A stretch of 64,000 bases of DNA from Flammulina velutipes (Eukaryota; Basidiomycota; Agaricomycetes; Agaricales; Physalacriaceae), in contig JAALGH010000011.1 in NCBI GenBank assembly GCA_011800155.1, positions 1,674,001-1,738,000 of the forward strand, read 5' to 3'. A program made the position numbers and the translations under genes. Shown piece after piece: positions 35,333 through 46,287 of the stretch (the stretch's first letter is position 1; each line of letters starts with the position of its first letter). Under the pieces are notes generated by a model. That model did not search any database. It was not told the DNA's origin and was given only the letters and a program-made list of their open reading frames with translations.

Positions 35333-38300
35333 ACGAGCTTAGGCTCCCCCTCATCCTGGCTGGCACGCGTTATCATCCTCTGGTCTCGTATCCCCCTCTA
35401 AATCAGGACACCACCGCACTCTATGCATTTTATTTATGCGTATCACCACCATCGCACGGCCCCTCCTCCGATCATCCCTCCTCTTCTCCTCCCTTGCACG
35501 CTCACCGCTGCATACCAGCCGGATACCGTCTCCCGCTGCCACCCAGCCCTACCGTCTGGCCACACTCACATTGAATGTGTTTCTCTATTATTTGGGCACC
35601 GGGATCTTGGGTTTATTGGCTGTTGTATCTCTCTACCGTCTATCATCGTTACTCTACATTGAACAGTCTCCTTGCACACTATCTTATTTACTTTAGAACT
35701 CTCCTAGTTTTCCTCTTTCTTGAATAATTTATTCTCTTTTTCTGTCATGTATGACGTTCATGACGTCGCCGTTGCTATACCATATCCGACTGGTGGTCGT
35801 TCACCTGTTCTTCGAAAAAGCTTGATTGAACAACGTACGCTATACGTACACCTGATTTTCGTCGGTCACCGGAGACGAAGAACGCGCGATATACCGGTCA
35901 ATTTATTTTTGGCTAGTGTGGCGTACTCAACAATCTCCAGAAGGAAATTGTTTTAGCAGCAACTAACCGGACTACAACCGGTGGTGGTCATCTGTGTGCT
36001 GGACGTTCTTCTTTGACAGATGTGATGCTGTCCGACCAGGGAATGCTTATCGATCCCTTCAGTCGAGCAGAACCACCGTGTAGCACGCGAGGAGAAGCCG
36101 CAGAGAATTCGCCCGCCCACCCACGACGCCGCAGGACATTAGCATACCTTCTTGATGATCTCGGTTTCAGGCTCGTGCCCGTGAGCCTCAACGTGTGAAC
36201 GTCGTGTTCTACCTAGGGTTGTTTTGACGTTGATAGTAACAATGACTCATAACACTGTCTTCCACTGATCCCTCTTCCTCGATCCAATATATAGGCCGAT
36301 GATTTCCCATGGAACTCCAAAACTCATGGCCATGGGAATCCGGGAGTGGCGCACCGGAGCTAAAGAACGCGTCAACTCAATAGCCAAGCCCAATAGAACG
36401 TTTTGTGGACGCCATTAGCCATGCATGGTGCCTATGCTAAGCGCCGAAAGATTCTTACTATCAATGACACCAACACCATTATTGAATTAACATGGCTGGG
36501 TTAACATAATGTGGTGTCGCAAAATGCGCCCAACATCGAAGATCGATGAACCACTCAATGCGACTCATACGGGAGGGACGCCCCGGATCTCATGGGATGT
36601 TTGAAGTGATACGGTGGTAGTTCCAGCACATACGGCATGAGCGATCTAAGCAGAAGCCAGTTTGATCACACGGTCACGTGCCTTTACTTCCAAAGGCGTA
36701 TACAGCTCTGTCCACTCAGCTAATGGATGTTAGGCGTTTATGTACAGTGAGTGAAATTTAGCTTACGTCGTTCATGAGATATTGACTACAGAATAGTATG
36801 CACAGTTGCGACCGTGTAACATCGCCACAATTTTGTAACGACGGTATGTTTTGTACTCGAGAAAGTACGACTGTCATCTCGGACTTTGTAATCACCCTTC
36901 CTATATGTATTCCATAGATGCTACATGGTTGCAACCGTACATTTTTTTGTGGAATCCGTAGTACATCATGTCATGATTGCCGTGGCCACATCTTGCAAAA
37001 CCATTTCTTGACGGTCTCCATATGTGTTGTTTGAGCTAATGAGATAATGAAGTAAGCTATGTAACTATGGCCATGGTCAAGAATCCTTTGTTCTTGTCTA
37101 TGATCAGCCGATGATTCAATGGACCGGAAACAAATCTGTTGCTTCTTCATGTATGGGAAGTTTCTCCTCTATAAGCTAGCAGCCGCACCTCATTCAGTCC
37201 ATCTAGAATTCTTATCAGCTAATGGATACCAATCTTAGATTTATGTGACCGATTTGAGCATCATCTTAGGTATTTGACAGTGAGCAACGACACATGAGGC
37301 TTCCAGTCTCTCTCAAAGCCTCTGAGAAATTTCTACTCCCCCTGTTTTTCTTTTCCACTGGACCAAACGATAACGGAGAACTAGCAACTTTTTCCTGGCT
37401 ATACCGCATTATTGCGCCACACTCAGCGCTCGGAACGTGTGTGCGCGCGCGTAACAAATTTCTCGTCGGATACTATCACAGACAAGAAGTAAGGATGTTT
37501 CTAGGCTTATGTTGTGCTCTGGGAGAACGATGTCAACCTCTTCCTTTCCTCTCTCCTCCTTCTTCCGGTCCACGGTCCAGAACTATATCGTCGCTGTTAC
37601 CTCACGATCCATCTGCTCGCCATCAGCAAGAAGTAGCCCATTCCTTTCGCTACCAGTCATACCTCGTAACTATATCATGATACCCTCGGTCTTCAGGATG
37701 GTGGTGGGAAAATGTCAGACAGGGCGACCTAAATCAAGTCAGTCGAGAGACGAACGGCGCAACGAAACGATCAGCCCGCGCCACAGAACAACGAGAGGCC
37801 TGATCAGAACAGATTCCTGTGAATGGTTAGCAGATGTGGGTCATATCGAGACCACAAGCCTCGTCGTTTGCCTCCAAGAAAGTCCAAGGTGTCGTCGAGC
37901 GAACGTTCGACGTCTCGAAGCGCGCAGCCAAGTCCGAGTTCGTCAAAAACAACGAAAGCGATACTACCATACCTCGTAGCACTCTCCCGTAATGTAGATA
38001 AGAATGCGACCGAGTTTTCGATGGTCCAAGATGACCGCGTGAGGTTCATCAACTCGAGTACAAACCCTTCGAGCGTCAGCCTATACCCTACTCCTGCGTG
38101 CTCCCAAGACGTGGGGAGTATCACTATTGCAACGTTAGACATACAAGTTTCACGATACAAAGAGATAAAACGTACTCTATCAACAGACGGGAAACGCGCG
38201 ACGTACTATGAGTTCAAGTTCGTCGTCGTCGACATGAGAGATACACCTGTTCTGCATATAACAGGTCAATAATGCCTATATTTCCTGCGAACTAGGCTCA

Positions 38301-38992
38301 CGTACCTTTTGCATTCAAGGAACCACAATGTACCGAGACGTTCTCCAGTCCAAGTGATTTGAGCACATAACGTGCAGGTTAGGTCAGTTATTCGATCCAA
38401 CGGACGTTATACACCGTCCATGTTAGAAAACAGCCGTGTCATAGTGCAGGCGGCGATAGAACAGCATCTGGGGGGCGGGCGTCAAACCCAAGCCAGTCGG
38501 ACACTTCCATGTCGTTTCGAAGACGTTCGCGAAATGGCGGGTACAACACTGCACGGTTGGTGCAAACTGGTATCTTGAAATAACGTGAGCGAGTGCAAGT
38601 CTTATGCGAATCGAGAGCTTACCGTTACGAAGGTATATACTGGTACCGTTACAGCCATATCACGATTCGGCAGGCGGGTATGAACGCGGTATGTCTAGGT
38701 TGAATCAGATGAGCAACTGTAAGATCTAGCGGAATTGGACACTCACGCATCGATAGTGAGCCTTAGAGTACCGCCGATACGTTCATTCAAGTCTTGAAGC
38801 CGCAGGGTAAGAACGACGTGTTGCTCGCCGGGTCCTGATCAGGCATACCTAAAGGTTATGTTAGTTATGAGTGACAGTACGGGTCTGCGAGGGGCTTACC
38901 ATAATAGAGTCGGTGATCTAACGAATATGAGGGAAAGCCTGAGTCGTTGAGTACACGTTTCTCGTGCGCTACCGATGTCCATAGTAGCTCGA

Positions 38993-39044
38993 GTGGCGAA
39001 TTCGGCAAGGCCGAATAGCCTGGCGCAAGCCAGGTGTTCGCCAC
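38993..39044 (+). repeat. 52-nt three-stem palindromic element, a1
   Basis: Outer stem GTGGCGAA/TTCGCCAC encloses two hairpins, TTCGGC-AAG-GCCGAA and CCTGGC-GCAA-GCCAGG, forming a three-way junction. The loop GCAA is GNRA-type. This copy has no preceding TTTGCG hairpin. Confidence 0.9.
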
Positions 39045-39629
39045 GATATAGGTTACGTTTCGGAGCCGCGTTTCCTCCCAGTATAGTCGAAAGCTAGGTA
39101 TCAACTGGCAAACTGCGCAGTTCGTCTAGGAGTGAAATAACGTGAGTAGGTATGTAATCTAAGCAAATCGGAAGCTTACCCATCGTCAAGGAGGCGTATG
39201 CGCACGAATTACGGTCGGTACTAGGTAGTTGTGTCGTGAAGCGCGGTAGATTTTGTTGGTCTAAGTTGAATAGGATGAGTAACGGTAGGATCTGGCAAAA
39301 AAGACACTCACGTATCGAAAACTGAATGCGGATTCACCCATTAGAGACCCCATAGTCATGCTGATACGGGTAGCCAAGTTGGAAATAGAGTTGTGTTTCA
39401 TACTGCTTGCCGGGTGGTGAGCGCTGCGCAGGTCGATTCAATACAAACGACGGAATGCGAGGTTATGGGTGCTTACCAGAACGACGAGTCGACCAAGTCA
39501 GCGTTCTGAAGGAAAGTCTGGGTCGTGTATACCTAGCAGTTTCCTCGTATCCCATTCCCATGTTTTCGTAATGTGCCGTAGTGAATCGCTAGTCAAGATA
39601 CGCTGAACAGGCCTTTGCGTGAGTGCAAA

Positions 39630-39681
39630 GTGGCGAATTCGGCAAGGCCGAATAGCCTGGCGTAAGCCAGGTGTTCGCCAC
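39630..39681 (+). repeat. 52-nt three-stem palindromic element, a2
   Basis: As a1 but with GTAA in the second loop. It is preceded directly by TTTGCGTGAGTGCAAA, a hairpin with a G-U closing pair. Confidence 0.9.
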
Positions 39682-39813
39682 GTCGCGCGAACGATGTCGG
39701 TCAGGTCGAAATGGAAGACATCTTATAGGCAATGGTTGAGCAGAGGTAACACAGAGAATGTGCTAATGAACGTACCAGGTCTTATGTTGAACGTGCATTT
39801 GCGTGAGCGCAAA

Positions 39814-39865
39814 GTGGCGAATTCGGCAAGGCCGAATAGCCTGGCGTAAGCCAGGTGTTCGCCAC
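39814..39865 (+). repeat. 52-nt three-stem palindromic element, a3
   Basis: As a2; the preceding hairpin is TTTGCGTGAGCGCAAA with a G-C closing pair. It lies 184 bp after a2 in a diverged tandem duplication. Confidence 0.9.
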
Positions 39866-40156
39866 GTCGTGCGAACGATGTCGTAAGCGATAAAGAGACG
39901 TCGGTTCAGTCGAAACATACAGTTTTAGAAGACATCCTATGAGCAATGATTGAGTAGAGGTAACATAGAGAATGCGTTAACGGGCGTACCAGGTCTTTAG
40001 GTGCCCTCAGACGAGACGAGTACGGTCTATACCGCATGCATTAGATAGAATAGCAAATCTGACGAGTCATTGAGAGCGTTATTACTGGAACCTTGAGAAA
40101 TGGAAGAGACGCACCTCGAGCTTTCATGCCCTTCAGAACCGTAACTCACTCCAAAC

Positions 40157-40486
40157 CGTGACAATCTTCCCAGAATAGGACGGATACATGTCGTTGACAA
40201 GGCGTAATGGTCGTCGCGTTGGTCTTCGAAAACCAACACTTGAGAGTGAAGTTAGGCGCCTAGCGGATATCGTTAGTTTGAACGAATGTTCAAGTAGAAG
40301 CAAACACTCACCATGAGACTAGTATCATAAGGACTGTTCCCAGGAGCGTCCTATGCGAAGAGTATGAATGTTGAGACAAACGATGGTGGTGGTGAGAAGT
40401 AAACATACGGAATGATGGCGCCTAGGCCGAATCCGTGATTTGGTGGACGCGTCTTGAGATAGCACTGGACGCGTCAAGGCTTTCAT
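40157..40486 (-). CDS. Possible multi-exon gene start inside the unit (copy 1)
   Basis: Three exons join in phase 0 on the minus strand: MKALTRPVLSQDASTKSRIR...HHS, then DAPGNSPYDTSLM, then APNFTLKCWFSKTNATTI and VLFWEDCH. Donors GTATG and GTGAGT and acceptors CATAG and GCTAG are good. Downstream exons could not be followed. No family is recognised. It may be the 5' end of a gene whose later exons are the duplicated pieces at 38.8-40.0 kb. Confidence 0.3.
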
Positions 40487-40716
40487 GAGAGGGTTCGTAT
40501 GAGTAGTAGAATAGTAAGAAAGGAGTAGAGAATGCGAAGGAAAGTGAATGAGAGTGAGGAATGATGTCCTCCTCAACGAAAGTTCAGCCGTTTAAAAAGA
40601 CTCTTTTGCGTGCACGGACCAAGCTTCCAGAGCTCAAACGATCTATTTTCTGAGTCTTGGCATTGGTAACCGACCGCCTAGGTTCAGCGTAACTCCGAAC
40701 ATCCGTAATTTCACGG

Positions 40717-40733
40717 GAGCCCTTAGCGGGCTC
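40717..40733. repeat. Hairpin GAGCCC/GGGCTC
   Basis: Perfect 6-bp stem with a 5-nt loop; also at 51669-51685. Confidence 0.6.
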
Positions 40734-41583
40734 TGGGCGTTTTCCCCTCTTTCTAGTCGTCTAACGAACTAAATTGCATATCAAAGACTATATTAAGGTA
40801 TCATACAAGGTACTCCGCCTGTCTGCAGTCGGAAGTAGACTCAAATCCACTTTGCAAATGTACCCCTCCTCCTCATTCCGTGACCAAGTTTCCACCATTC
40901 ATCCGCTGCAGGCTCTCCAACGGCCCTGAGATGGTACGTAATAGGATATTTACCTATCCATGATCCCCGTCGGCTCCCGAACGAATGCTGTAAGAGGAAG
41001 ATGCAATATCCCATCCCGTCCAGCATCCAGATTCCGACGTCGCCCAAGCGACCTGGGCTTGACGGCGACTACGTCCCATCAGTTATCAGTGTACATTCCG
41101 GCCAGTATACACAGTCAGGCCGCGTTTCAGATAGAACCTCGTCTAGGACTGGCGCGTTCGCTGTGTGGCGCAATATCCTATTCGTTGTATCTAGGTCTCG
41201 TACTTGCATGAAACACGTGACATTGAGCGACTCCAAGTGATTAGAGACCAGTGCTGTGCGAACACGAAGGACGAGGACCGACGCGAACGCGAAGGGATCA
41301 TTTGCGTCATTGATAAGATTGGCCTCGAGGCTGATTGAGAAGATAGCACGTCCGATGCAATTCATAGCATCGTCGACGTCAAAGCGTCTCGAATTTCAAC
41401 GGGATATCAACGTTTGATCAATCAGACATGGATCCATGCAAATCTGGATGGTCTGAACAAGATGGAAAGACAGAAACTCGCAAGGCTCCGTTTCCCGCCT
41501 ATGTCGCGATAATTCGCATCGTTCACTGTTCTGAATCTACCTAATTCCAATTGTGACTAATGTTATATACATGTATCTTTAAT

Positions 41584-41613
41584 TCCCGAGCGATTTCGGG
41601 ACGTTTACGTCCC
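41584..41613. repeat. Two overlapping, mutually exclusive hairpins
   Basis: TCCCGA pairs with TCGGGA, while the same GGGA also starts GGGACGT, which pairs with ACGTCCC. Only one can form at a time. Also at 52536-52565. Confidence 0.55.
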
Positions 41614-42072
41614 ACCGAACAACACCCTCTCCCGCTCACCCATCTCAGCTTGCAGTGTGGATTGTCGTCTACCAGACATTCGGAACTCTATTCTGGGTAT
41701 CGGAATTAGTAAAGGAGTAGTATAAGACTACGATATAAGCATCTAGAACGCAATCCCTGTCCCGAAACGCCCCGAATTAGAGTGGCGTTAGGGCATTTCA
41801 CTATTGCATTGTAATAGTTTGACCAACTTTTGGTCATTTCGTGTTTTCTTGCATCGTGTGCTATAAACTTGGTTCTGACGATGCAAATGACTTCTATTAC
41901 CTATATATTAGTCTATTCGACCGTTAATCAGACGGCTAAGGCTCTACTTTGGTGTAAAACGTCGAAATCTTGCGACGTGCGCCACATTATTTTTGCAGGA
42001 TTTGGCCTTTTCAAAGTTCATATGAGCATGATTTCTAAGTCTTTAAACATATTTCATTGTAATGGTACAGAA

Positions 42073-42091
42073 ACGTCGCCGTGAGCGACGT
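42073..42091. repeat. Hairpin ACGTCGC/GCGACGT
   Basis: Perfect 7-bp stem around CGTGA. Also at 53025-53043. Confidence 0.6.
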
Positions 42092-44689
42092 GATACATGC
42101 AATCTATCTGGCTAAGTCCTATGTACTAGTGTCCTCAAAGATCTCCGTAGCTCGTTCAGGTCAATCCGTCCCTCGTTCCCTGTTAGACGTACGTCTAGTG
42201 ACGCCGTGTCGCCGTCCAAAGTTGCGGGAGAGACCCTGCAATATGGACAATCATTTGGTGAGTGCGACGGACATTCGGGAATGAGAGCTTACACGGAATT
42301 AAGGGACAGAGATATCGAACGACGCGTGTGTCGAAGGCCGTCATCTTCTGTGTAGAATCAAGTCGAGTCGGTGTTGGTCCATTGATGGCGAATACACGTC
42401 GTCGTCCGGAATTGAGGCAAAGAGTTTGGGCCGGCATGGTGCTGGGTGAACTTGCGACTGATCATTCAGTTCTGACATGGTTACCGTGCGATTCTTGAGA
42501 GCATCGCAATGTCCGAAGGTAGGACTCCAGCAATAATTCGGTGGGCGTGACGGAAGATCGGGAAATGAGAACGTACCGAGCGTTCAAGGGTAACGCTTAG
42601 GATTCGGAAGGCCGAAGCCCGTTCTGGAGTGGAGGGGGTTGCGGCGTGGTGTGGTGAATAACGGCGTAAGCGCGAGAGGGAAGCGCCGATCAAGTATCCA
42701 ATGACGGTAACGTGGACGAGTCTATGTCGCGGTGAAAAAGGGTTGAGAAGAAGAACAAATGACGCACCCTTTTCCAGGTCTTGCGGCGAGCATTCCTACG
42801 CTTGTGTATGGATTCTAGTGAATGTGGGCGCTTCCAGACGTTCATATTCTCGGTATCTTTGTCGTTCCCTCGCAACGTTCCCAGCGAAGCGGATCCGATG
42901 TCAAATGAGCTCTTGAGATAAACGTGAGCCAGGACGTCTAATTGAAATGTGGATGATTGGATGTACCTTTTCGTAGCGGTCTAGACCATTCGGCCAGAAT
43001 TCCCGTGCGTTGACGATAAGTATCAACGTGATATCGGGAGGGTGGGACTACGGGGAGCGTTTGCGTGCAATGTATCTAATGGTGAGTATCGTTCATCAAA
43101 TGGGGTAGAAGGCAAAACATTCACCTTGATGTGTTAGGGAGAAGCTCTATGTCCCGCCAGAAACCGCGTGGCGTATCGAGATAGTAGCTACAACACGCGG
43201 TACAGAATCCAGTGTTTGGCCGCGCGCGGACCTTCGCAGTAGCTTCTCATAGCCCTTTGGCATGTTCGTTGAAGGGTTTCGAAGGAGTCTAAGCAAACGG
43301 TAAGTGTACGTCAAGGGATAGTAGGAGTGTTGGTACTTACCAAAAGCGAGTTCGCATCGTTTAAGGCTGCTGCGTCGCGTTCATAGTCCAGTCTAGAGCA
43401 ATAAGAATGCAGAAATGAGGGTGCATAGAGATGTACTGAACACCAAGGATCCTCAGCCCACTGATCTCGACGAGAAACTCATTGCGTTGACCCGGAATGC
43501 AATGTAAACTGTTGTGTTGACCTGTGGAAGTAAGGAATGGCGTATTATGAAAGCTATTTGGACGTACAGTTTAGCACGAACGAGCCGTTAACAGGGTGTT
43601 GAAGTGTCTAAAATATATTGGCGAGATGAGAGGGAGTAGTGGGAGATTGAAGGGAAATGACCATAACGTACCGTGGTACGTTCGATTGCGCTCTATACTC
43701 CTGAAGGATCGTTCAAGGGGCCTAGTTATACCCGCGCGAGAGGTATCGTTTTGAGGTATTTGGAACGCTTTACGGAAGTGGCATGTAGTCTGGCATGTTT
43801 TTAGCATGAAATCAGTGTCAGAGCGAGTCTAGAACGAGTGTCTGTGCTCACCTCTACCGTAATTAATGAAGCCCTATGGCGAGCAGACCGCCGCTGTCAA
43901 GATTGGTAGACCGTCCTGTGTGGCGCATTTGCGTTGTGGGTGTTTCAATAGTATTCGGAACTGGTCTTGGAATCGAATAGTCGATTAGATGTCGCATAGA
44001 ACGGTTCGAAGGGTGCACTGTTGCGTCAGAGCTCAAGAAAGAACTTGGACAGAATGAGGTGAATTCCTTACGTTCCTTGACCTTTTGGCGTAAGAGTGTG
44101 AGTCCTATCGTCTTCTTGACAGTGCATTGTCACCGCGGTATGGCGTATATAGCTTCGAATGCTGTATCAAGGCCGTTAGCGAAAACATGGATTTGAGTGT
44201 TGGGAGACCTACCGTCAACTTTTGTGATTGAAGGTATTTGAAGCAAGATTCACGCGTTTTGGTAAGCCAGTAGTTGAGTAAGCAAGACGAATGAGTATAG
44301 CGCGTGAGCCAAGGAGGCGAATGAGTAACGGACATGGTGGTACGGAAGAACGTTGCAAGCGTGGGAATACGTGGCCAATGAATAAAAAACGGATGGTCTC
44401 GTCCTCCGTTATTCATCCCTGGGCGGAGATGTTACGTGACCTATTGTCTAGACGTTCCATCACGCTCTCTCTCTCTTACCACTACCACCATCTCGCCACT
44501 TTCCTCACAGTCTCTGCCTGACGCGTTCGCGCCATGGACAAGCTATTCTGCAGCTTACCGTTCGCGTTCGCGCACTCACGAGGCCCATTTTCCAACGCAT
44601 CGCCAACACCGCCGGTTTGTCGACACAACTAGTGTTGAGTGTCACGTCAATGTAAGGTGTCGTAGCTTTCTGTTATAGCTTACCCATGT

Positions 44690-45480
44690 AGACGAAGTGG
44701 CCTCCCTCCCGACGCGACCTCGTTCTTACCACTTCGACACCCTTGCTTCGAGGTAAGCCTTCATCCAAAGCCATAGTCATTCACTAACCTTTTCTCTAGT
44801 CGAGACTCGCGAGTCGGTAACCTCTACCAAGGTCCTAATCCTGGTCTGAAGTCGGAAGTAAGCTTCATTCGACCATATCGTTGAGCTTGAACGTTGCTTC
44901 AATTGGGACCTACGTTCCATGAACAAGGTAAGCCTAGCTATGGTCTATACAAAGACATGTACTAACCTTTTCTCTAGTCGAGACGTAACCTCTACCATAG
45001 ACTCTGTTAATCCTAACCTTTGGCTTATGTAGTCCGAAGTCGGGATGAGCCAAGTAAGCTTCAGTTATCAGTATCGTTGAGTTTGTTCATTCATCACCTT
45101 TCCCAGGCGGTTCGTTTCCCGAGACGTTTGAAATGTGACACCAACGGGGATCGAACACTGCTATGCAAGTGCGGAACATTGCTTTAGCGTCGATCAGGCT
45201 TGTTGGAAAGTAAGCTTCATTTATGAGTATCGTTGAGTTTGTTGATTCATACCTTTCGCAGGTAAAGTTTGACTTGAGCGGGGATTGAACGTAGGACCTT
45301 TTGCGCTGGGTTGTAAAGCTGCGAGGTACGCATCTGTTACCTTTAGCGTCGACCAGCCTTGTTTGAAAGTAAGAGTTTGTTGATTCATACCTTTCACAGG
45401 TCGTTTCCCGAGACATTCAAAGTTTGACCTTGACGGGGATTGAACATTCACCTTTCGCGTCGATCAGTCGAGTGTCAAGG
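44690..45480 (+). repeat. Array of splice-like repeated modules (copy 1)
   Basis: Repeated blocks each have a GTAAG(C) donor-like start, a TCGTTGAGTTTGTT stretch, a CTTTC(C/G)(C/A)CAG or CTTTTCTCTAG acceptor-like end, and an exon-like body. Three bodies carry ACGGGGAT(T/C)GAAC or a close variant, the complement of a tRNA B box. Two others begin TCGAGAC...AACCTCTACCA. The same array is at about 55640-56430. Confidence 0.65.
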
Positions 45481-45597
45481 TATGAGTTCTTTAGCTATAT
45501 GCGTTTCGCTTGTTAACCCAGTTTGAATGTTTAGGTTTGCGAAAGCTGCGTCGACTTGGTTTGCATCCCCTAGTTAGTTAGATAGGTAGAACTAGAA

Positions 45598-45626
45598 GCG
45601 CGCGGTCACGTCACGTGATTGCGCGC
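45598..45626. repeat. 29-nt GC-rich hairpin ahead of CBM copy 2
   Basis: GCGCGC arms flank GGTCACG/CGTGATT (two G-T pairs) around TCA, and the sequence contains CACGTG. It lies about 390 bp upstream of the CBM5/12 ATG of copy 2. Confidence 0.6.
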
Positions 45627-46016
45627 GTTTGAATAAGAAACTACGGACGATGAAAGTACATACTTCGAAAAACCCCGGAGTAACGAGCGTGGGAAACGAA
45701 CTTGAGAGATTTGATGGGGACTCTGGAGCAGACATCATCATCATCAACCCAGCAGGACGCGACAGATGACGACTCGCGCCGCAGAAACCTGGCGAACGGG
45801 ACAAAGAGGGCGCTTGGGAGGGGAACGCGGTCCTCGCGAGTGGTGCGTTGCAGTCATTCTCCACAAGATCGTCCCATCTGACATCCATCCACACAGACCA
45901 CCGCGCCGCTCGCTTTACCGTCGTTACGATGGTGAATGTATAAAGCCCCTCTCGGGACTGCTTTGCTGTGTCTCTCCCCCGCATTCAACTTGTCTCGACG
46001 CGCCGTTTCACCCGCA

Positions 46017-46287
46017 ATGACTTCTACACTACGCACGGTGCCCATTGGCAACACCACAACAGCCTGGACAGTCGGGCAAGCCTGGCAAGTTGGCCAGAAC
46101 TGTGCCACATTCGATCAAAAGACAAGAAGAGTTCATGTCTATACATGCATACGAGCCCGTGAGTACTATTTTTTTTTATTTCTGCAAGATCCTTACATCT
46201 AACAATCATCCAGATTATTCCTCACCAGATACTGTTCCACCGCCTCAAGGCAACTCGCCCTTCTGGCAGTATATCGGCCTGGGGTAG
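46017..46287 (+). CDS. Small CBM5/12 chitin-binding protein, copy 2
   Basis: Exons are 46017-46158 and 46214-46287, encoding the same 71-residue protein as copy 1. The TATA box reads TATAAAG here, with one A less, and the leader C-run is one base shorter. The intron differs in its T-run. The upstream side is the unit's own right end, including the 45598 hairpin, so its regulation could differ from copy 1. Confidence 0.72.

Larger units (their letters stand above)
34963..45917. repeat. Tandem unit, copy 1 (10,955 bp)
   Basis: The first full copy of the large tandem repeat; the next begins at the same motif (CCGTCGTTACGATGG). It contains the CBM5/12 gene at its left end. About 2 kb without recognisable features follow (35333-37290). 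Further on are a basic Ser-rich open stretch (37823-38272, unconvincing), three palindromic elements, several hairpins, exon-like duplicates (38.8-40.5 kb) and a splice-module array (44.7-45.5 kb). I see no transposase, reverse transcriptase, rRNA or terminal repeats. Confidence 0.95.

Noticed and set aside
37509..38272. Overlapping basic, Ser-rich plus-strand frames of 150 codons
   Set aside because: Two overlapping frames are open at once, there is no splice-consistent extension and no family resemblance. Copy number alone is not evidence of coding.
45087..45480. Functional tRNA genes on the minus strand of the module array
   Set aside because: The B-box-like word is present but T-stem and acceptor stems do not pair and no A box lies at the right distance.
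34963..45917. Unit as an LTR retrotransposon, Helitron or rDNA repeat
   Set aside because: No terminal repeats, no reverse transcriptase, helicase or transposase motifs and no rRNA sequence were found by eye.
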